17,197 nt of DNA from Flavobacteriales bacterium (GTDB lineage: Bacteria; Bacteroidota; Bacteroidia; Flavobacteriales; Flavobacteriaceae): NCBI GenBank assembly GCA_027008965.1, contig JALVDN010000031.1, forward strand, positions 1 to 17,197, read 5' to 3'. Below, piece after piece: positions 1-6,288 of this stretch. The notes under the pieces are model-generated. The model did not search any database. It had not been told where the DNA came from and saw only the letters and a program-made list of their open reading frames with translations. The position numbers and the translations under genes were made by a program. How positions within the stretch are numbered: position 1 is the stretch's first letter; the number at the start of each line of letters is the position of its first letter.

Positions 1-2
1 AA

Positions 3-935
3 GACCTTGGCAACTACTACGGTTCCGGCGCCTGGGGTTTCAATTTCAACGACAATACCTACTATATCCACCTCCAACAAAAACCTTTGCCCGGACAAAA
101 AGTAGATATAAAACGAACCGAACCCGTCATTCCCGGCTTAGTGCTCATTTCCAATGTCATCACCGGAGAAAAAAAATCAGGCGATAATGCATACATTTAT
201 GGTGACCCCATGACCTACTACCGCACCATCTTCGGAACCATACCCGCAGGCCGGGATACCTTCCGCATCAAAGGATCCATCCCCAATCCCCCCAAAACTT
301 TTTTACGATTGTTAAAAATCCATCTCCGGCAAAACGGAATAACAATAGAAGGTCATAAAAAAATCAAAACATCACCCGGAACTTTACTCAAATTGAAAAA
401 GCTCTGGACAAAAAAATCCCGCAAACTCGAATTCCTCGCTCAGCAAACCATGAATTACAGCATCAACCATTATTCCGAAGCGCTTGCACGTCTCCTCATC
501 CAAGGCAAAAACCCGCAAGACGGATATCTCTCCAAGGACAGCATTAATACCTATTTCAACAGCATCGGATTTCAACATATAAACCTGGAAGACGGAAGCG
601 GTTTGGCCCCTGACAACCTCATTGCTCCTTCCGAATTCACAAGATATTTCCAAAAAATCTACCGACAAAAAGGATTGAAATATCTTCAAAAATACCTTCC
701 TCAAGCCGGAAAGGATGGCTATGCCAAATATTTTCTGAAAAACAAACCGGTTCAATCCCGGATTTGGCTCAAAAGCGGTTCCGTGAGCAAAGTACAAAAC
801 TATGTGGGTATATTTCAATCCGCCTCAGGAAAATACTACACCTTCGCCATAATGGTCAACCACTTTTCCACCACACATGCACAAGTAAAAAAATCCATTG
901 AAAAATATCTCCAACAACTCATTTTAGAATTATAA
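3..935 (+). CDS. dacB: D-alanyl-D-alanine carboxypeptidase/endopeptidase, PBP4 (peptidase S13) family, 3' part
   Basis: This is the C-terminal part of a periplasmic penicillin-binding protein of the PBP4/DacB type, which trims or cleaves peptidoglycan cross-links. The frame is open from base 3, so the true start, signal peptide and catalytic SxxK lie upstream of the window. The internal TTG at 87 is not the start, because the residues before it (GNYYGSGAWGFNF at about 9-47) already belong to the family. The second active-site motif SxN appears as S-I-N at 459-467, in a helix resembling the usual 'N..SNN..AE.LL'. DGSGL at 591-605 is the family turn before the third motif. The KTG box is K-S-G at 771-779, followed by SVSKVQNYVG. 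It ends in TAA with no clear terminator; a structured repeat begins about 50 bp downstream. The family call is firm. The exact activity (carboxypeptidase or endopeptidase) is inferred. Confidence 0.88.
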   Translation, partial: DLGNYYGSGAWGFNFNDNTYYIHLQQKPLPGQKVDIKRTEPVIPGLVLISNVITGEKKSGDNAYIYGDPMTYYRTIFGTIPAGRDTFRIKGSIPNPPKTFLRLLKIHLRQNGITIEGHKKIKTSPGTLLKLKKLWTKKSRKLEFLAQQTMNYSINHYSEALARLLIQGKNPQDGYLSKDSINTYFNSIGFQHINLEDGSGLAPDNLIAPSEFTRYFQKIYRQKGLKYLQKYLPQAGKDGYAKYFLKNKPVQSRIWLKSGSVSKVQNYVGIFQSASGKYYTFAIMVNHFSTTHAQVKKSIEKYLQQLILEL

Positions 936-983
936 AATTTTCAGGGCGCCTTATGGCGTGCTCCGTTTAAATCTTTTTCGGCT

Positions 984-1261
984 CAGCCTGCGGATGTAAT
1001 GGCGTTTTGCGGGGTCTCCTCGTCTCCGCTCGGAGCCTCCTCAACACGCCCAATGGCTATCAAGGGGATGAGATAGAAAAAGAATTATTTTTTATTTGTT
1101 CAATGAAGAAAATGATAGCATAGCCAAAGCTATGGTATCATTTGATGAAGCAGAACAGGTGAAAAAGAAACTTTTTATAACCATTCAATTTGATAGCCAT
1201 TGGGCGTTAGCACATCCGCTCGGCTTCGCCTTCAAAAGGATACCACTGCGCCCGCCGGCGC
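984..1261 (+). repeat. Dispersed structured repeat, copy A (interrupted)
   Basis: This GC-rich intergenic repeat recurs in inverted orientation at the far end of the window (17082-17197). The left arm 984-1000 is identical over 17 nt to the complement of 17181-17197. The 12-nt block 1008-1019 matches 17162-17173, and 1033-1042 matches 17138-17147. The right arm 1212-1261 matches 17082-17131 at 48 of 50 positions. Its ends form an inverted repeat, gcggatgt at 990-997 with acatccgc at 1212-1219. Inside, 1001-1009 pairs with 1042-1050 (8 of 9) and ctcc 1016-1019 with ggag 1032-1035. The right arm ends in a small hairpin, gcgcc/ggcgc at 1248-1261. In copy A the two halves are split by a palindromic element at about 1046-1207. 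It appears non-coding and its function is unknown. Sequence at 943-983, including the mini-hairpin cgcc-ttat-ggcg, may also belong to it, but copy B is cut before that part. Confidence 0.8.
1046..1207. repeat. 162-bp nearly palindromic element with 18-bp perfect terminal inverted repeats (MITE-like)
   Basis: The ends are perfect 18-bp inverted repeats, 1046-1063 (acgcccaatggctatcaa) against 1190-1207. The centre holds a second hairpin, 1110-1124 against 1129-1143, with 14 of 15 pairs and a 4-nt loop. The intervening segments (about 1064-1109 and 1144-1189) are also partly complementary, so the whole unit can fold into one long imperfect hairpin. It is AT-rich, unlike the GC-rich repeat around it, and copy B has only about 6 bp at the matching place. 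This looks like an insertion of a miniature, non-coding element. No clear target-site duplication is visible, and the outer acgcc also pairs with copy A's own stem at 1001-1005. The exact boundary is therefore uncertain, and growth of the repeat by another route is possible. Confidence 0.65.
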
Positions 1262-1390
1262 TAAAACAAATCCATTCATAAATTGAAGATATCATTGCAA
1301 AATCTTCAAAAATGAACCTTTTTTCAGCCTTACATTTTTAAATAAAGGAAAGACTTTCATTTTCAATTCCTTCCGTATCAATATTTATAT
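1262..1390. other. AT-rich intergenic sequence upstream of hppA
   Basis: No gene is supported here. The only structure seen is a small hairpin, ttgaagat at 1283-1290 with atcttcaa at 1302-1309 (8 bp, 11-nt loop). It is not followed by a clean T run, so I do not call it a terminator. The rest of the dacB-hppA gap (936-1423) is occupied by the repeat, the palindromic element and the hppA promoter. Confidence 0.5.
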
Positions 1391-1398
1391 TAAATTTG
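1391..1398 (+). promoter_or_regulatory. Candidate Bacteroidetes -7 box for hppA (TAAATTTG)
   Basis: TAAATTTG matches the Bacteroidetes primary-sigma -7 consensus TAnnTTTG and lies 25 bp before the hppA ATG, which would give a short 5' leader. Only a weak TTTC/TTTTC stretch near 1360-1364 is available as a -33 element. No Shine-Dalgarno site precedes the ATG. The call rests on one motif and its position. Confidence 0.5.
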
Positions 1399-1423
1399 CC
1401 GAAAATTTTAAAGCGAAAAAATT

Positions 1424-3589
1424 ATGACCGGAATGAACATTCTTTATGTGGTTTTAGCCGTTAGTATTATTGCATTGCTATTCACCTTTTGGCGTTCCAC
1501 CTGGGTAGCCAAACAAGAAGTCGGAACAGAACGTATGGCCCGTATTGCCAATCATATCCGACGTGGAGCCATGGCATTTTTGATGGCCGAATACAAAGTT
1601 CTCATTGTCTTTGTTTTAGTTGTTTTTCTTTTACTCGCCTTTTCCGCCGACCCGAAAACTTCATCATGGTTGGTTGGAGTCTCCTTTATTTTAGGAGCAT
1701 TTAGCTCCGCTTTGGCCGGTTTTATCGGCATGCGTGTTGCTACCAACGCCAACGTTCGTACCGCCAATGCCGCCCGTAGCGGTTTGGGAAAAGCACTTGA
1801 AGTGGCGTTTACCGGAGGAAGTGTGATGGGCTTGGCAGTGGTTGGACTCGGAGTCTTAGGACTTACTTTGCTATTTCTTATATATTCTAATATCGGTTGG
1901 GATGTTTATAAAGTAATCACTGTCATCACAGGGTTTTCTTTCGGCGCATCCGCCATTGCACTTTTTGCCCGCGTAGGTGGTGGTATCTACACCAAAGCCG
2001 CCGATGTAGGTGCCGACTTGGTGGGTAAAGTGGAAGCCGGAATCCCCGAAGACCATCCGCTCAACCCCGCAACCATTGCCGATAATGTAGGTGATAACGT
2101 GGGTGACGTGGCAGGAATGGGTGCCGATCTTTTTGAATCTTATGTAGGATCACTCATCAGTGCTATGGTTTTAGGTTCCATGTTTATTGGTCTACCGCAG
2201 TTTACTGGAGAAAATCAACTAAATGCCGTATTTCTCCCCTTAGTATTGGCCGCCGCAGGAATCATCACCTCCATTTTAGGAACCTTTTTTGTAAAAGTAA
2301 AAGAAGGTGGAAGTCCCCATAAAGCACTCAACACGGGCGAATTGATTTCCGGATTTTTAATGATTGTTGCTTCATGGTTTATTGTTGACTATTTCTTGCC
2401 CGAAAAATGGGAATTTAATGGTAAAACATATACTTCATTGGGTGTTTTCCTGGCCATTATTTTCGGTTTGGTAGCAGGGATTTTAATTGGATTGATAACA
2501 GAATACTATACGGGAACCTTCAAAAAACCCGTTTGGCGCATTGTTAAACAATCCACAACAGGTCCCGCAACCAATATTATCTCCGGACTAAGTGTAGGCA
2601 TGGAATCAACCCTCCTACCTATATTAATATTAGCCATTGCCATAATGGGAGCCTATCATTTCGCAGGCCTATATGGAATAGCCATTGCTGCCGTAGGAAT
2701 GTTATCCAATTTGGGAATACAATTAGCTGTGGATGCTTACGGTCCCATTGCCGACAATGCCGGAGGTATTGCTGAAATGTCTAAACTTCCCGAAGAAGTT
2801 CGTGAACGTACCGATGAACTCGATGCAGTTGGAAATACTACTGCCGCAATCGGAAAAGGTTTTGCTATCGGTTCTGCTGCCTTAACAGCATTGGCATTAT
2901 TTTCCGCATTCATGCAAACCGCTAAAATCGACTCCATCAATGTGGCTAATCCCAAAGTTATGGCAGGTCTACTAATTGGCGGAATGCTTCCTTTCTTATT
3001 CTCAGCATTAGCTATGGGAGCAGTAGGTCGTGCCGCTAAAGATATGATTGATGAAGTTCGCCGGCAGTTCCACAATATCCCCGAGTTGAAAAAAGCTTTG
3101 GAAATCATGCGAAAATATGCCGGCAAAAAAGAAGAAGAATGGGATCCTGCCGATTTGGAATATTTTGAAAAAGCCGATGAAAAAGCCGAATATGAAAAAT
3201 GTGTGGAAATTTCAACCAAAGCATCCTTGCGGGAAATGCTATTACCCGGACTTATAGCTGTTGTAACACCTGTATTGGTTGGATTTATCGGTGGTCCTGA
3301 AATGCTAGGCGGTCTTTTGGCCGGAGTTTTGGTAAGTGGTGTAATGATGGCAATTTTCCAAGCTAACGCCGGAGGAGCCTGGGATAATGCTAAGAAAATG
3401 ATAGAACAAGGTGTTGAAGTGGATGGAAAAAAATTAACCAAAGGGTCTGAAGCACACGCCGCCGCCGTGACAGGTGATACGGTTGGTGACCCATTCAAAG
3501 ATACTTCCGGCCCGTCATTGAATATCTTGATAAAACTGATGTCTATCGTTGCATTGATATTAGCACCGATTTTGGCATCAACATTATAA
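1424..3589 (+). CDS. hppA: Membrane-bound ion-translocating pyrophosphatase, K+-dependent, Na+-type signature
   Basis: This 721-residue integral membrane protein hydrolyses pyrophosphate and pumps Na+ and/or H+ across the cytoplasmic membrane. Hydrophobic segments run along the whole length, consistent with the family's 16 helices. Substrate-site motifs are all present: DVGADLVGKVE at 194-204, DNVGDNVGDVAG at 220-231, DAYGPIADNAGGI at 437-449 and, near the C-terminus, GDTVGDPFKDTSGP. The motif GNTTAAIGKG at 470-479 has Ala474 and Gly477, the pair typical of K+-dependent enzymes (K+-independent ones have Lys and Thr). Glu238 in DLFESYVG sits at the position used by Na+-pumping members such as that of Thermotoga maritima, whereas plant H+ pumps place it about one turn later. 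I therefore infer Na+ or dual Na+/H+ transport. I chose the ATG at 1424; ATG 1433 (Met4) is an alternative. The gene stands alone between a promoter and a strong terminator. Confidence 0.96.
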   Translation: MTGMNILYVVLAVSIIALLFTFWRSTWVAKQEVGTERMARIANHIRRGAMAFLMAEYKVLIVFVLVVFLLLAFSADPKTSSWLVGVSFILGAFSSALAGFIGMRVATNANVRTANAARSGLGKALEVAFTGGSVMGLAVVGLGVLGLTLLFLIYSNIGWDVYKVITVITGFSFGASAIALFARVGGGIYTKAADVGADLVGKVEAGIPEDHPLNPATIADNVGDNVGDVAGMGADLFESYVGSLISAMVLGSMFIGLPQFTGENQLNAVFLPLVLAAAGIITSILGTFFVKVKEGGSPHKALNTGELISGFLMIVASWFIVDYFLPEKWEFNGKTYTSLGVFLAIIFGLVAGILIGLITEYYTGTFKKPVWRIVKQSTTGPATNIISGLSVGMESTLLPILILAIAIMGAYHFAGLYGIAIAAVGMLSNLGIQLAVDAYGPIADNAGGIAEMSKLPEEVRERTDELDAVGNTTAAIGKGFAIGSAALTALALFSAFMQTAKIDSINVANPKVMAGLLIGGMLPFLFSALAMGAVGRAAKDMIDEVRRQFHNIPELKKALEIMRKYAGKKEEEWDPADLEYFEKADEKAEYEKCVEISTKASLREMLLPGLIAVVTPVLVGFIGGPEMLGGLLAGVLVSGVMMAIFQANAGGAWDNAKKMIEQGVEVDGKKLTKGSEAHAAAVTGDTVGDPFKDTSGPSLNILIKLMSIVALILAPILASTL

Positions 3590-3595
3590 AATGGA

Positions 3596-3636
3596 TTCTC
3601 CGCAGGAAAAGCTTTTCCTGCGGAGAAAAATTTTTT
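3596..3636 (+). terminator. Intrinsic terminator after hppA
   Basis: A perfect 32-bp palindrome (3596-3611 with 3612-3627, stem sequence ttctccgcagg plus an aaaa/tttt apex) begins 6 bp after the hppA stop codon. It is followed by aaa and a run of six T (3631-3636). It separates hppA from the tRNA promoter just downstream. Confidence 0.88.
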
Positions 3637-3649
3637 GAGGAAATAGAAC

Positions 3650-3676
3650 TTTGAAAAGATTTTTTTTGTATATTTG
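3650..3676 (+). promoter_or_regulatory. Candidate promoter of the tRNA-tuf unit
   Basis: TATATTTG at 3669-3676 fits the Bacteroidetes -7 consensus TAnnTTTG. TTTG at 3650-3653 is a possible -33 element, but the 15-bp spacing is shorter than the usual 19-21. The box lies 26 bp before the first tRNA and just after a terminator, where a promoter is required. Confidence 0.65.
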
Positions 3677-3702
3677 CATGCCAAATTAACGCATGGCGTG
3701 AT

Positions 3703-3776
3703 GCCGATGTAGCTCAGCTGGCTAGAGCAGCTGATTTGTAATCAGCAGGTCGTGGGTTCGAGTCCCTCCATCGGCT
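3703..3776 (+). tRNA. tRNA-Thr (TGT)
   Basis: A full cloverleaf is present. Acceptor GCCGATG pairs with CATCGGC. The anticodon stem is GCTGA/TCAGC with loop TTTGTAA (anticodon TGT), and the T arm has TTCGAGT. The discriminator base is T and CCA is not encoded. It is first in a four-tRNA cluster, the position held by thrU in E. coli. Confidence 0.96.
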
Positions 3777-3816
3777 CATATGAGATGAAAGGATAAGATC
3801 ATTGAGAAAAAAACAA

Positions 3817-3897
3817 GGTGGGGTTCCCGAGTGGCCAAAGGGGGCAGACTGTAAATCTGTTGCGCAAGCTTCGGAGGTTCGAATCCTCCCCCCACCA
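3817..3897 (+). tRNA. tRNA-Tyr (GTA)
   Basis: This is a class II tRNA of 81 nt with a long variable arm. Acceptor GGTGGGG pairs with CCCCACC. The anticodon loop CTGTAAA gives GTA, the T stem is GGAGG/CCTCC, and the discriminator is A. CCA is not encoded. It corresponds to tyrU in the E. coli cluster. Confidence 0.96.
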
Positions 3898-3905
3898 CCC
3901 GATAA

Positions 3906-3978
3906 GCGGGAGTAGCTCAGTTGGTAGAGCATCAGCCTTCCAAGCTGAATGTCGCGGGTTCGAGTCCCGTCTCCCGCT
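3906..3978 (+). tRNA. tRNA-Gly (TCC)
   Basis: Acceptor GCGGGAG pairs with CTCCCGC. The anticodon stem TCAGC/GCTGA carries loop CTTCCAA (anticodon TCC), and the T stem is GCGGG/CCCGT. The discriminator is T and CCA is not encoded. It lies only 8 bp after tRNA-Tyr and corresponds to glyT of E. coli. Confidence 0.96.
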
Positions 3979-3989
3979 CAACTCGACAA

Positions 3990-4061
3990 GCCGATGTAGC
4001 TCAGGGGTAGAGCGTTTCCTTGGTAAGGAAAAGGTCACGGGTTCAAATCCCGTCATTGGCT
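3990..4061 (+). tRNA. tRNA-Thr (GGT)
   Basis: Acceptor GCCGATG pairs with CATTGGC (one G-T pair). The anticodon stem TTTCC/GGAAA carries loop TTGGTAA (anticodon GGT), and the T stem is ACGGG/CCCGT. The discriminator is T and CCA is not encoded. It lies 49 bp before tuf with no terminator between, so co-transcription with tuf is likely, as for thrT-tufB in E. coli. Confidence 0.96.
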
Positions 4062-4110
4062 CAAGCGAGGCACCATTAAGCAAAACAAAACAAATTAAAA
4101 CAAAAGTATT

Positions 4111-5298
4111 ATGGCAAAAGAAAAATTTGAAAGGAAAAAACCGCACGTCAATATCGGTACCATCGGTCACGTAGACCACGGTAAAACCACATTGACGGCT
4201 GCTATCACCAAAGTTTTGGCCGAAAAAGGTCTTGCAGAACAAAAAGACTTTGAATCTATCGATAATGCGCCCGAAGAAAAAGAAAGGGGTATTACGATTA
4301 ACACTGCACACGTTGAATATGAAACCGACAAGAGACACTATGCACACGTTGACTGTCCTGGTCACGCCGACTATGTAAAAAACATGGTAACCGGTGCAGC
4401 TCAAATGGACGGGGCTATTTTGGTTGTAGCCGCAACTGATGGGCCTATGCCTCAAACACGTGAGCACATCTTGTTGGCTCGTCAAGTAGGTGTACCTAAG
4501 ATTGTTGTATTCATGAACAAAGTGGACATGGTAGATGATGAGGAATTATTGGAGTTGGTTGAGATGGAAATCCGTGACTTGTTGTCCTTCTATGATTATG
4601 ACGGTGATAACACTCCTGTAATCAGAGGTTCGGCTTTAGGTGCGCTCAATGGCGATCCCAAATGGGTAAAAACCGTTGAAGAGTTGATGGATGCCGTTGA
4701 TACTTGGATTGATGAACCTCAACGTGATGTGGATAAACCTTTCTTGATGCCTATTGAAGACGTATTCTCCATTACAGGTCGTGGTACGGTTGCAACAGGG
4801 AGAATAGAAACAGGTATTATCCATACTGGAGACCCTGTTGAAATCATCGGTTTCGGTGATGAAAAATTAACCTCCGTTGTAACAGGAGTTGAAATGTTCC
4901 GTAAAATCTTGGATGAAGGTCAAGCCGGTGATAATGTAGGTTTGTTGCTCCGTGGTATTGAAAAGAACCAAATTCGTAGAGGTATGGTTATCGCCGAGCC
5001 TGGAACAATTAAACCTCACAAAAAATTCAAAGCCGAGGTATATATTTTGAAAAAAGAAGAAGGAGGTCGTCATACACCTTTCCACAACAACTATCGTCCT
5101 CAGTTCTATTTAAGAACAACTGACGTAACGGGAGAAATTCACCTTCCTGAAGGAGTGGAAATGGTATTGCCCGGCGACAACCTCACCATCGAAGTTGAAT
5201 TGATTCAACCGGTAGCTTTGAATAAAGGCTTGCGTTTTGCTATCCGTGAAGGTGGTAGAACGGTTGGAGCAGGTCAGATTACAGAAATTCTTGACTAA
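4111..5298 (+). CDS. tuf: Elongation factor Tu
   Basis: EF-Tu is a cytoplasmic GTPase that delivers aminoacyl-tRNA to the ribosomal A site. At 395 residues it has the normal length. GTPase motifs are intact: P-loop GHVDHGKT at 19-26, DCPGH at 81-85 with the catalytic His85, NKVD at 136-139, and the GSAL G5 motif at about residues 173-176. Domains II and III follow and the protein ends ...AGQITEILD. The start MAKEKFERKKPHVNIGTIGH is the standard EF-Tu N-terminus; the leader is A-rich with no Shine-Dalgarno site. It closes the tRNA-tuf unit, and a hairpin lies between it and tRNA-Trp. Whether a second tuf exists elsewhere (as in E. coli) cannot be told here; a single copy is usual in this phylum. 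Confidence 0.99.
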   Translation: MAKEKFERKKPHVNIGTIGHVDHGKTTLTAAITKVLAEKGLAEQKDFESIDNAPEEKERGITINTAHVEYETDKRHYAHVDCPGHADYVKNMVTGAAQMDGAILVVAATDGPMPQTREHILLARQVGVPKIVVFMNKVDMVDDEELLELVEMEIRDLLSFYDYDGDNTPVIRGSALGALNGDPKWVKTVEELMDAVDTWIDEPQRDVDKPFLMPIEDVFSITGRGTVATGRIETGIIHTGDPVEIIGFGDEKLTSVVTGVEMFRKILDEGQAGDNVGLLLRGIEKNQIRRGMVIAEPGTIKPHKKFKAEVYILKKEEGGRHTPFHNNYRPQFYLRTTDVTGEIHLPEGVEMVLPGDNLTIEVELIQPVALNKGLRFAIREGGRTVGAGQITEILD

Positions 5299-5318
5299 GA
5301 ATTTGATCATTCATATAT

Positions 5319-5360
5319 AATGAATTGGAAGCTCAATTTTGATTGGGCTTCCCTTTCATT
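5319..5360 (+). terminator. Hairpin between tuf and tRNA-Trp, possible weak terminator or processing site
   Basis: The stem ggaagctcaat (5327-5337) pairs with attgggcttcc (5342-5352), with one G-T pair and a 4-nt loop. It is extended by aatga/tcatt at 5319-5323 and 5356-5360. The T content after the main stem is only ccctttcatt, so termination would be partial at best. It sits 6 bp before tRNA-Trp and could also guide RNA processing. Confidence 0.5.
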
Positions 5361-5366
5361 ATAAAT

Positions 5367-5439
5367 ACGGGCATAGCTCAGTTGGTAGAGCACCGGTCTC
5401 CAAAACCGGGTGTCGGGAGTTCGAGTCTCTCTGCCCGTG
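5367..5439 (+). tRNA. tRNA-Trp (CCA)
   Basis: Acceptor ACGGGCA pairs with TGCCCGT. The anticodon stem CCGGT/ACCGG carries loop CTCCAAA (anticodon CCA), the T stem is GGGAG/CTCTC, and the discriminator is G as expected for Trp. The 3' CCA is not encoded. It lies 36 bp before secE with no terminator between, so it probably shares the secE-nusG transcript. tRNA-Trp next to secE is a common bacterial arrangement. Confidence 0.96.
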
Positions 5440-5475
5440 CTGGGATGGAAGTACTCAACGTTAACTATGTAAGTT

Positions 5476-5682
5476 ATGGCAAATTTTATAGAAAGCGTAA
5501 AAAATTATTTGAAGGGAGCTTATGATGAATTGGTTCATCATGTGGTATGGCCTTCGTGGAAAGAGGTGCAGCAATCTACCATTGTTGTGGCCTTGTTCAC
5601 TCTTATATTTTCATTATTCATATTTATAGTGGATTATATATTTAGAAAAATCCTTACTGCATATTATAAATTAATTAGCTAA
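5476..5682 (+). CDS. secE: Preprotein translocase subunit SecE
   Basis: SecE is the small essential subunit that clamps SecY in the SecYEG protein-export channel. At 68 residues it is the short single-helix form found in most bacteria, unlike the three-helix E. coli version. An amphipathic N-terminal helix (residues 1-22) is followed by the conserved VVWPSWKEV block at 23-31 and one transmembrane helix at about 35-55. The start MANFIESVKNYL is chosen for its fit to the family. Its position between tRNA-Trp and nusG supports the call. There is no rpmG (L33) between tuf and secE, unlike many bacteria. Confidence 0.95.
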   Translation: MANFIESVKNYLKGAYDELVHHVVWPSWKEVQQSTIVVALFTLIFSLFIFIVDYIFRKILTAYYKLIS

Positions 5683-5686
5683 TAGC

Positions 5687-6232
5687 ATGTCCGATTCAAA
5701 GAAATGGTATGTGCTCAGGGTAATCAGCGGAAAAGAGCATAAACTGAAAGCGCTGATTGAAAATGAAGTGGCCCGTTATGGCCTTCAAGATTATATTGGC
5801 GAAATTCTTATTCCTACTGAAAAGGTAATCAAGCTTCAAAAAGGAAAAAGAATCACAAAAGAAAAAACATTGTTCCCGGGATATATTTATATAGAAGCGG
5901 ATTTGAGCGGAGAACTGCCACATGTTATAAAATCAATACCCGGAGTCATGGGCTTTTTAACGGCAGTGAAAGGAGGAGACCCTATGCCGTTGAGTGAAAT
6001 GGAAGTTAACCGATTATTGGGTAAAATGGATGAAATGGCGATGCAAGAAGGGAATATTCTCAATCCTTTCAAAGTTGGTGAGGCCGTTAAAATTACGGAT
6101 GGACTTTTTAAAGACTTTGACGGTGTGATTGAAGAAATTAGTGATGATAATAAGAAATTAAAAGTGATGGTTAAAATGTTCGGAAGGAAAATTCCTTTGG
6201 AATTGAATTTCTTCCAAGTAGAAAAAATATGA
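5687..6232 (+). CDS. nusG: Transcription termination/antitermination protein NusG
   Basis: NusG binds the RNA polymerase clamp to control pausing and links polymerase to the ribosome or Rho. At 181 residues it has the usual length. The NGN domain runs from about residue 5 to 110, with the typical KKWYVLRVISGKE start and LFPGYIYIE at 62-70. The C-terminal KOW domain is at about 128-180 (FKVGEAVKITDGLFKDFDGVI). It begins 4 bp after the secE stop, so the two are clearly one transcription unit, and it leads into the L11 gene as in most bacteria. The stop is TGA; most neighbours use TAA. Confidence 0.98.
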   Translation: MSDSKKWYVLRVISGKEHKLKALIENEVARYGLQDYIGEILIPTEKVIKLQKGKRITKEKTLFPGYIYIEADLSGELPHVIKSIPGVMGFLTAVKGGDPMPLSEMEVNRLLGKMDEMAMQEGNILNPFKVGEAVKITDGLFKDFDGVIEEISDDNKKLKVMVKMFGRKIPLELNFFQVEKI

Positions 6233-6288
6233 ATGTTACGCACAAATAAATAAATGCTTCCAAGTTTATTTAAATTAAAAAAGAAAAG

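Noticed and set aside
1096..1281. 61-residue ORF starting at TTG in the dacB-hppA gap
   Set aside because: It runs through the palindromic element and into the right arm of the dispersed repeat, with no promoter or leader and no family resemblance. Copy B lacks the first two thirds, so it is a chance reading frame.
936..1423. CRISPR array or IS element in the 488-bp gap
   Set aside because: There are no regularly spaced direct repeats and no transposase-like reading frame; the repeats are inverted and nested.
2737..3684. 315-residue minus-strand ORF opposite hppA
   Set aside because: It mirrors the codon pattern of hppA on the opposite strand, has low-complexity Ser/Ala/Pro composition, and spans the terminator palindrome.
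3714..3932. Minus-strand ORF across the tRNA genes (GRIRTSEACATDLQSAPFGHSGTPP, WRDSNPRPADYKSAA)
   Set aside because: These peptides are the well-known false proteins made by reading tRNA genes backwards. The tRNA cloverleaves explain the sequence.
3818..4174. Plus-strand ORF over tRNA-Tyr, tRNA-Gly, tRNA-Thr and the tuf start
   Set aside because: It is the forward translation of three tRNAs and overlaps tuf out of frame; no independent support.
5343..5525. 60-residue ORF covering tRNA-Trp and the secE start
   Set aside because: The peptide GIAQLVEHRSPKPGVGSSSL is the typical forward translation of a tRNA gene; it overlaps secE in another frame.
6233..6288. L1-binding operator before rplK
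   Set aside because: The gap is short and AT-rich, and I could not fold it into a mimic of the 23S rRNA L1 site.
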